Notes under the pieces: model-generated | Databases searched by the model: none | The model's input: only the letters and a program-made list of their open reading frames with translations | What the model was told of the DNA's origin: nothing | Program-made: the position numbers and the translations under genes | Shown: positions 8,737 to 13,453 of the stretch, piece after piece | Numbering within the stretch: position 1 is the first letter of the stretch | Layout: the number at the start of each line of letters is the position of its first letter | Assembly (NCBI GenBank): GCA_025923975.1 | Contig: JAICEV010000040.1 | Coordinates: 1 to 13,453, forward strand | Origin: Propionibacteriaceae bacterium | GTDB taxonomy: Bacteria > Actinomycetota > Actinomycetes > Propionibacteriales > Propionibacteriaceae | DNA: 13,453 nucleotides | Reading direction: 5' to 3'

Positions 8737-10638
8737 ATGAGTGTTCCGGACGTGGCGCCTCTGCTCGAGGGCGAGCCGCCTCATGATCAAGTTCTCTTTG
8801 CCACACGCCTGCAGCGCTATTGGTCCGACCTGCTGACCGGTCTGACGGGCGCCTACCCCGACCATGCGCCGGAGATGGCCTACCGCGTGGTGGAGATCGC
8901 GGCCCAGAACTTCCAGCAGCGCCCCGCCGATCTGCGACTGCTCGACCTACGGCGGCATGCCGACCCGCAGTGGTTTCAGCATCCGCGGATGCTGGGTTAC
9001 GCCACTTATGCCGACCTTTTCGCTGGTGACCTCAAGGGCGTCGCCGATCAGGTTGACTACCTCGCCGAGCTTGGCGTCACCTATCTGCACCTGATGCCGC
9101 TGCTCAAACCGCGGCCGGGCCAGAGCGACGGCGGCTACGCCATCATGGACTATCGGGCCGTCAGACCCGATCTGGGCAGCATTGACGATCTACGGGAGCT
9201 GGCCACCGTGCTGCGCTCTCGCGGAATCTCCCTGACTCTTGATCTTGTCTTGAACCATGTTGCGACTGAGCATCAATGGGCGGTTAACGCACGGGCCGGT
9301 GACCCGTTCTACCGGCAGTACTTCCACATGTTCGCCGATCGAGAGCTGCCGGACGCGTACGAGCGGACACTGCCTGAGGTCTTTCCCGACTTCGCGCCCG
9401 GAAACTTCAGCTATGACGAAGAGTCCGCCTCCTGGATCTGGACGACCTTCAATACCTGGCAATGGGACCTGAACTGGCACAATCCCGACATCTTTTACGA
9501 GTTCGCCGATTTGATCTTGTGGCTGGCCAATCTCGGCGTGGAGTGCTTACGCCTGGATGCGATTGCCTTCATCTACAAGCGAATGGGGACCAACTGCCAA
9601 AACCAGCCTGAGGTGCACGCCATCACGCAAGCGTTGCGTGCCGTGGCACGGATGGCGGCACCAGCGTTGATCTTCAAGGCCGAGGCGATCGTTGGCCCGT
9701 CGGACCTCGCACCCTATTTAGGGGTGGGCAAGCATGCGGGCAAGGTCAGCGATATGGCGTACCAGAACTCGTTGATGGTGCAGATCTGGTCGGCGCTGGC
9801 TGCCAAGGACACTCGGCTCTTCTGCGCCGCCCTGAACCGGTTCCCGGCCAAGCCGCCGACCACGGTGTGGGGCACCTACCTGCGCTGTCACGACGACATC
9901 GGGTGGGCGATCGACGACGGCGACGCAGCGTCGGTAGGGCTGAACGGTTTCGAGCATCGACGTTTTCTTGCTGACTACTACGCCGGTGTTTATCCGATGA
10001 GCGATGCCCGCGGCTTGGTGTTCCAGGAGAATCTCGCAACTGGCGACCGACGGATCAGCGGAACCGCCGCATCACTGGCTGGCATCGAGGCGGCACTCAA
10101 CAGCGGTGATGACGCACATCTTGATCTCGCGATACGTCGCTATCTGCTGGCCTACACCTTGATCTTGGGGTACGGCGGTCTGCCGCTGATCTATATGGGT
10201 GACGAGCTGGGTCTGGTGAACTACTACGACTTCGTCGAGGACCCGGACCATGCTGATGACAACCGCTGGGTGCATCGACCGCCGATGCCGTGGGATTTGG
10301 TGGATCGTCGCCACCTGGAAGGCACCGTGGAACATCGGATATGGCACAGTCTGCGGCATGCCATCGCTGTGCGCTCCGCGCTGCCGAGCCTGGATGCCTC
10401 GGTGGAGAGCGAGATCCTCGATCCAGTGAACCCAGCGGTTCTGGTGTTCCAGCGGCGATACCAGACTCAGACGATGGTGGGTGTCTACAACATGACGACC
10501 GAGTCGCAGAAGCTGCCGCGATGGGTAATCCCGCTGGGTAACTGGGCCTGGGATGCGCTCACTGAACAGACTCCATTGACCGATGGGCCGCTAACCCTGG
10601 ATGGCTATCAGGTGCGCTGGTTTGTGCAGCAGACATGA
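8737..10638 (+). CDS. Amylosucrase (GH13, sucrose glucosyltransferase)
   Basis: The product has 633 residues, near the ~636 of the Neisseria enzyme. Amylosucrase transfers glucose from sucrose to an alpha-1,4-glucan, releasing fructose. The N-terminal helical part contains FATRLQRYWSDL and HPRMLGYATYADLFAGDL. The GH13 barrel follows with DLVLNHVA (169-176), the amylosucrase-type QWDLNW (242-247), CLRLDAIAFIYK with the nucleophile D274, KAEAIVG with acid/base E316, and CHDDIGW with the transition-state stabiliser D386. The DNRWVHRPPMPW stretch matches the family's active-site region near the C-terminal side. There is no signal peptide, so it is cytoplasmic unless exported otherwise. It overlaps the YbjN-domain gene by four bases. 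Sucrose hydrolase is a close relative and cannot be excluded by eye. In related genomes mshA (a GT4 glycosyltransferase) often occupies the place before YbjN. Confidence 0.92.
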   Translation: MSVPDVAPLLEGEPPHDQVLFATRLQRYWSDLLTGLTGAYPDHAPEMAYRVVEIAAQNFQQRPADLRLLDLRRHADPQWFQHPRMLGYATYADLFAGDLKGVADQVDYLAELGVTYLHLMPLLKPRPGQSDGGYAIMDYRAVRPDLGSIDDLRELATVLRSRGISLTLDLVLNHVATEHQWAVNARAGDPFYRQYFHMFADRELPDAYERTLPEVFPDFAPGNFSYDEESASWIWTTFNTWQWDLNWHNPDIFYEFADLILWLANLGVECLRLDAIAFIYKRMGTNCQNQPEVHAITQALRAVARMAAPALIFKAEAIVGPSDLAPYLGVGKHAGKVSDMAYQNSLMVQIWSALAAKDTRLFCAALNRFPAKPPTTVWGTYLRCHDDIGWAIDDGDAASVGLNGFEHRRFLADYYAGVYPMSDARGLVFQENLATGDRRISGTAASLAGIEAALNSGDDAHLDLAIRRYLLAYTLILGYGGLPLIYMGDELGLVNYYDFVEDPDHADDNRWVHRPPMPWDLVDRRHLEGTVEHRIWHSLRHAIAVRSALPSLDASVESEILDPVNPAVLVFQRRYQTQTMVGVYNMTTESQKLPRWVIPLGNWAWDALTEQTPLTDGPLTLDGYQVRWFVQQT

Positions 10639-11144
10639 GCGCCGCTCGCGACAAGGCGATCAGTGAGATACGCGCCGAGCTAGCGGAGCTGGGTCTCGAC
10701 TGGGCTGAATCGGCGCCGGGATTGTTCTCGGTCCGCCTCCCGGGAACCCGCAAGCTGGTCACCGAATGCGCCCTCGAGGTGGGCAAGCATGGCGTGAACG
10801 CGCGGGCCTTCGTCGCGCGGAAGCCCGATGAGAACCATGCCGGCGTTTATCGCTGGCTGCTGGAGCGCAATGTCAAACTCCACGGCATCTGCTTTGCACT
10901 GGATGCGCTTGGTGACATCTATCTGACGGGCAACGTGCCGGTCGAGTTGGTTACCCGCGCCGAGGTCGATCGGCTCCTCGGTGCCGTAGCCGAGGCAGCC
11001 GACGACAGCTTCAATGTGATCTTGGAGCTGGGCTTCGCCGAGAGCATTCGGCAGGAATGGGTCTGGCGGCGCTCGCGGGGGGAGTCAACGGCGAACCTGG
11101 CAGCCTTTACCCATCTGGATCCGGGCGAGAGTCCGAAAAGCTGA
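10635..11144 (+). CDS. YbjN domain-containing protein
   Basis: The product has 169 residues, without a signal peptide or membrane segment. The YbjN fold, similar to type III secretion chaperones, is suggested by the alternating layout: an initial amphipathic helix (AISEIRAELAELGLDW), strands PGLFSVRLPGTRKLVTECAL and GVNARAFVARKP, a helix with VYRWLLERN, strands KLHGICFALDALGDIYLTGN VPVE, and a final long helix that ends near FAESIRQEWVWRRSRGES. In actinobacteria this gene commonly stands before gpm, as here. Its ATG overlaps the amylosucrase TGA (ATGA) and it has no ribosome site of its own, so translation is probably coupled. Its function is not established; a chaperone-like or regulatory role is only a guess from fold. 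Confidence 0.85.
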   Translation: MSAARDKAISEIRAELAELGLDWAESAPGLFSVRLPGTRKLVTECALEVGKHGVNARAFVARKPDENHAGVYRWLLERNVKLHGICFALDALGDIYLTGNVPVELVTRAEVDRLLGAVAEAADDSFNVILELGFAESIRQEWVWRRSRGESTANLAAFTHLDPGESPKS

Positions 11145-11168
11145 TCTGGGTTAGGCGGGCACGGCGGG

Positions 11169-11182
11169 TTGACCACTAGGCT
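11169..11182 (+). promoter_or_regulatory. gpmA: Candidate promoter of gpmA
   Basis: The 71-base gap before gpmA contains TTGACC (11169-11174) and TAGGCT (11177-11182). TAGGCT fits the actinobacterial -10 pattern; TTGACC is too close to be its -35, but would suit a weak CAATAC at 11192-11197 (17-base spacer). Either would give a short leader carrying the GGGAG ribosome site at 11203-11207. Readthrough from the YbjN gene is also possible. Confidence 0.3.
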
Positions 11183-11215
11183 CGCTGCCATCAATACGAA
11201 GTGGGAGCGTGTGTC

Positions 11216-11965
11216 ATGACGGGTACTTTGATCCTCTTGCGGCACGGCGAGAGTGAGTGGAACGCCAAGAATCTGTTTACCGGCTGGGTCGATGTCGACC
11301 TGAATGCCAAGGGTGAGGGCGAGGCCAGCCGTGGTGGCGAATTGCTCGTCGAGCACGACCTGCTGCCCGATGTCGTTCACACCTCCGTGCTGCGCAGAGC
11401 AATCCGGACCGCGCAGATTTCGCTGGACATCGCCGATCGGCTCTGGATCGAGACGAAGCGTTCCTGGCGGCTCAACGAACGGCATTACGGAGCGCTGCAG
11501 GGCAAGGACAAAGCGGCCACCCTCGCGGAGTTCGGCGAAGAGCAGTTCATGCTTTGGCGGCGCTCGTACGACGTCCCTCCGCCCCCGATCGACAACGACG
11601 ATCAATACGCGAACTTCAATGATCCGAAATACGCCGGCCTGCCAAGCGAAGCTCGGCCCGCGACCGAATGCCTCAAGGACGTGCTGATTCGCGCGCTGCC
11701 GTATTGGTACGACCAGATCGTGCCTGACCTGGAGGCCGGGAAGGTAACGCTGATCGCCGCCCACGGGAATTCGCTGCGCGCGATCGTCAAACATCTGGAC
11801 GGCATGAGCGACGAAGTGGTGGTGGGTCTCAACATTCCCACCGGTATCCCACTGCTGTACGAGCTGGATGACGACATGAAGCCGGTCGAGATCGGTGGCC
11901 GCTACCTCGACCCGGAGGCCGCAAAGGCTGCGATCGAAGCTGTCAAGATGCAGGGCAAGAAGTAG
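11216..11965 (+). CDS. gpmA: 2,3-bisphosphoglycerate-dependent phosphoglycerate mutase
   Basis: The product is 249 residues, the normal length for this family. It interconverts 3- and 2-phosphoglycerate in glycolysis and gluconeogenesis in the cytoplasm. LLRHGESEWN carries the phosphohistidine H10 in the RHG motif. FTGWVDVDL, SVLRRAIRTA, and the SWRLNERHYGALQG stretch with E88 follow, and AAHGNSLRAIVKHLDG holds the second catalytic histidine H183. The ATG at 11216 has GGGAG eight bases upstream; a GTG at 11201 would begin inside that site and is rejected. Neighbours on the left (YbjN) and, beyond the nuclease locus, phoU match common actinobacterial gene order. Confidence 0.97.
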   Translation: MTGTLILLRHGESEWNAKNLFTGWVDVDLNAKGEGEASRGGELLVEHDLLPDVVHTSVLRRAIRTAQISLDIADRLWIETKRSWRLNERHYGALQGKDKAATLAEFGEEQFMLWRRSYDVPPPPIDNDDQYANFNDPKYAGLPSEARPATECLKDVLIRALPYWYDQIVPDLEAGKVTLIAAHGNSLRAIVKHLDGMSDEVVVGLNIPTGIPLLYELDDDMKPVEIGGRYLDPEAAKAAIEAVKMQGKK

Positions 11966-11973
11966 CCGCTTAA

Positions 11974-12017
11974 CCCTTTCGGTGGCGGCCCGACGCGTAC
12001 GTTTCCCACCAAAAGGG
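11974..12017 (+). terminator. Imperfect hairpin after gpmA, possible terminator
   Basis: CCCTTTCGGTGG (11974-11985) pairs with CCACCAAAAGGG (12006-12017) at 11 of 12 positions, with a 20-base loop. It starts nine bases after the gpmA stop. Its right arm is part of repeat copy A, so the element may double as the outer end of the repeat structure. No T-run follows. Confidence 0.4.
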
Positions 12018-12081
12018 CGGAAAAGTTAGCCAGAAGGTCGCTTAGGCGTACGTTACCCACCAACGTGGCGCAAACGATCAG
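11996..12081 (-). repeat. Left arm of an inverted pair flanking the nuclease gene (two 51-base units)
   Basis: Read on the minus strand from 12081, this arm starts CTGATC and contains TGGTGGGTAACGTACG (12062-12047, copy B) and TGGTGGGAAACGTACG (12011-11996, copy A), exactly 51 bases apart. It aligns without gaps to the right arm at 13094-13179: 58 of 86 positions are identical by hand count, concentrated in the two 16-base cores (15/16 and 13/16) and in CTGATC. CGCC stands four bases before each core. The orientation is opposite to the right arm. Confidence 0.8.
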
Positions 12082-12098
12082 TCACTCGGCCGTTGGAC

Positions 12099-12107
12099 TT
12101 ATCCACA
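12099..12107 (+). promoter_or_regulatory. Consensus DnaA-box-like sequence
   Basis: TTATCCACA is a perfect match to the DnaA box consensus TTATNCACA. It is a single copy between the left repeat arm and the nuclease gene start. With no further boxes or AT-rich unwinding region, an origin is not supported; it may be a DnaA-regulated site or coincidence. Confidence 0.35.
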
Positions 12108-12159
12108 GCTGACCAAGATTTTCGAGGGTTCGGGGCGGAATTGGGCCCAAGATTCCGCT

Positions 12160-13047
12160 ATGGCAGCCACCGAACATGAGCTTCGCAGACTTGATGTCCG
12201 GCGTCCCTTCAACCGCGCCCAAGCGCGTGCAGCTGGTATTCGGCTACGTGAGATTCTCGGGCCACAATTCCACAAGATCCTTTACGACTCGTATGTCTCC
12301 TCATCTGTTCCCATTACCACCAAGCTGAGAGCCGAGGCGGCGCTCAGCATGTCCGTGGCAGGCTCCTATGTCAGCCACCACACGGCGGCTGAGTTATGGG
12401 GCGGCGTTGTGCCCGCATGCTCCGACGTTCACATCACGGTGCCTGGCCAGTCACCGCGGAGCAGACGTCAGGGGATCAGGGCTCATTCGACGACCGGTTC
12501 GAGGATGACGTCCACATTTCAAGGTCTTCGTATGAGTAGTCCGACGCAAGCCTTTCTCGAACTTGCGGCCAGTCTCGATCTTGTCGAGTTGGTGGTGCTT
12601 GGCGACAGTCTGGTGAAACGGAAACATGTCACTCCGGATGATCTGGTGATGGCAGCGTCTCAGTGGACCGGCAGCGGCGCCGCTCGAGCACGCAAAGCAG
12701 CGCGGTTCGTGAGGAAGGGCGTTGACTCTCCGAAGGAAACGCGATTGCGCATGCTGCTCGTCCTTGCTGGGCTGCCCGAACCAACCGTGAATGTGATCAT
12801 CCGGAATCCCGACGGCAGTTGGCGAATGCGCTTCGATCTCAGCTATCCCGGCCTGAAGTTGATCATCGAGTACGACGGTCGGCAGCACACCGAAAGCAGT
12901 GGTCAGTGGCGTCGAGACCTGCGCAGGCGTGAGGAGCTAGACCGGCTGGGTTGGCGGCTGATTGTCATCACGTCGGATGATCTTCACGATGCGCCTGGGG
13001 CGGTGCTCACCCGCGTACAGGAGCGCTCATCGATCGTGGTGCGGTAG
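12160..13047 (+). CDS. Vsr/DUF559-like PD-(D/E)XK nuclease-domain protein with AbiEi-like N-terminus
   Basis: The product has 295 residues. The N-terminal ~70 (ELRRLDVRRPFNRAQARAAG, then YDSYVSSSVP) and SYVSHHTAAELWG resemble the AbiEi-type antitoxin/winged-helix proteins widespread in actinobacteria. The middle part (SSPTQAFLELAASLDLVELV) follows that family. The C-terminal ~105 residues look like a Vsr/DUF559 nuclease: SPKETRLRMLLVLAGLPEP with E193, RMRFDLSYPGLKLIIEYDG with D226, E237 and D239, then RQH and RRREELDRLGWRLIVITSDDL. These acidic residues are the plausible metal-binding set. No partner toxin or methylase is adjacent. The ATG at 12160 lacks a clear ribosome site. Third-position GC is visibly lower than in the ATPase gene, consistent with transfer. 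Between gpmA and phoU and flanked by inverted arms, it may be a mobile or repeat-associated nuclease. Activity is inferred. Confidence 0.75.
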   Translation: MAATEHELRRLDVRRPFNRAQARAAGIRLREILGPQFHKILYDSYVSSSVPITTKLRAEAALSMSVAGSYVSHHTAAELWGGVVPACSDVHITVPGQSPRSRRQGIRAHSTTGSRMTSTFQGLRMSSPTQAFLELAASLDLVELVVLGDSLVKRKHVTPDDLVMAASQWTGSGAARARKAARFVRKGVDSPKETRLRMLLVLAGLPEPTVNVIIRNPDGSWRMRFDLSYPGLKLIIEYDGRQHTESSGQWRRDLRRREELDRLGWRLIVITSDDLHDAPGAVLTRVQERSSIVVR

Positions 13048-13093
13048 GTATCCGGCGTCGCTTCAAGACAGAGTGGATACGCTACTTCGCCTC

Positions 13094-13179
13094 CTGATCC
13101 TCTTCGCGCCTCTGGTGGGAAACGTACGGTCAAAGGCGCCCCAGCTCAACGTTTTCGCCGGTTTGGTGGAAGACGTACC
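13094..13179 (+). repeat. Right arm of the inverted pair flanking the nuclease gene (two 51-base units)
   Basis: The arm starts CTGATC at 13094 and carries TGGTGGGAAACGTACG (13113-13128, copy C) and TGGTGGAAGACGTACC (13164-13179, copy D), again exactly 51 bases apart. Both are followed by GTCAAAGG-type sequence (C: GTCAAAGGCG; D: GTCAAAGGCC). Copy C is also enclosed by GCGCCT (13106-13111) and AGGCGC (13134-13139), which could form a six-pair stem. The arm lies between the convergent nuclease and phoU stop codons. Confidence 0.8.
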
Positions 13180-13209
13180 GTCAAAGGCCCAGCCCCAGAC
13201 AGACTGCGG

Positions 13210-13453
13210 TTAGATCTGGTCCTCTGGGAGTTGGCCAGTCACGACGTAGATGATCCGCCGGCCCATCGATGCCGCGTGATCGGCAATGCGCTCGTAGTAG
13301 CGACCGAGCAGGGCTACGTCGACTGCCGCCTCCACGCCGTACTCCCAGTCGTCGCTGAGCATCAGCCGGAACTGGGTACGGCGCAGCTCGTCCATCTCCA
13401 CATCGCGGGCTCGGAGCTCTTGCGCGCTTTGGATGTTGCGGTCGTTCAAAGTC
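13210..13453 (-). CDS. phoU: Phosphate transport regulator PhoU, C-terminal part
   Basis: The gene enters from the right edge and ends at TAA (13210-13212 on the minus strand), giving about 80 residues. RRTQFRLMLSDDWEYGVEAA, then VDVALLGRYYERIADHAASM and GRRIIYVVTGQLPEDQI, match the end of the second PhoU helical repeat. The E/D-R-x-x-D-H-A metal-binding type motif (YERIADHA) is visible. PhoU is a cytoplasmic negative regulator linking the Pst phosphate transporter to the SenX3/PhoR-type sensor kinase. The start lies outside the window; a TTG at 13449 is just an internal leucine codon. Confidence 0.93.
   Translation of the reverse strand, partial: TLNDRNIQSAQELRARDVEMDELRRTQFRLMLSDDWEYGVEAAVDVALLGRYYERIADHAASMGRRIIYVVTGQLPEDQI

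Noticed and set aside
10919..11919. Minus-strand 291-codon frame opposite gpmA and the end of the YbjN gene
   Set aside because: It overlaps two well-supported plus-strand genes and shows no family features.
12099..12107. Replication origin at the DnaA-type box
   Set aside because: Only one box is seen, with no AT-rich unwinding region and no dnaA/dnaN neighbours.
11996..13179. CRISPR-like array from the 51-base repeats
   Set aside because: There are only two copies on each side, the sides are in opposite orientation, the spacers resemble each other (18 of 35 positions), and no cas gene is present.
12962..13213. Plus-strand 83-codon frame across the nuclease end and right repeat arm
   Set aside because: It overlaps the nuclease C-terminus in another frame and then translates the repeats; no ribosome site or protein features are visible.

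Overview
The window looks like a chromosomal segment from a high-GC actinobacterium. Third codon positions are strongly GC-biased, there are GTG starts, and two genes carry leaderless-type promoters (TANNNT followed by ATG with 7 bases between). The order YbjN-domain gene, phosphoglycerate mutase, phoU is an actinobacterial arrangement. Propionibacteriales or a neighbouring order is a plausible home, but the sequence alone does not fix the genus.

Left part (1-6550). The window opens in the C-terminal end of a GH65 disaccharide phosphorylase/hydrolase. Next is a small XRE-type regulator with two perfect palindromes directly in front of it. A long hairpin closes that gene. On the minus strand lie typA/bipA (translational GTPase) and, 71 bases upstream of it, a 1034-residue AAA ATPase. 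The ATPase resembles LuxR-family (LAL) regulators but lacks a LuxR helix-turn-helix and ends in a different basic helical tail.

Middle (6551-8658). A SAM-dependent methyltransferase is divergent from the ATPase. Its last ~27 codons are in another frame, so it is either a frameshifted pseudogene or carries a sequencing error. It is followed by a membrane-associated DUF697-type GTPase with an unusual G4 motif.

Right part (8737-13453). An amylosucrase overlaps a YbjN-domain gene by ATGA and is followed by gpmA. phoU, truncated by the window edge, is on the opposite strand. Between gpmA and phoU sits a gene for a Vsr/DUF559-like PD-(D/E)XK nuclease-domain protein. It is flanked by two 86-base arms in inverted orientation, identical at 58 of 86 positions without gaps by hand count. 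Each arm holds two copies of a TGGTGGGAAACGTACG-type motif exactly 51 bases apart. This nuclease-plus-arms module is the most unusual structure in the window.

Themes: alpha-glucan and sucrose/trehalose-type sugar metabolism (GH65, amylosucrase) and glycolysis (GpmA), together with regulators, GTPases, and a probable mobile or repeat-associated nuclease locus inserted into an otherwise conserved neighbourhood.
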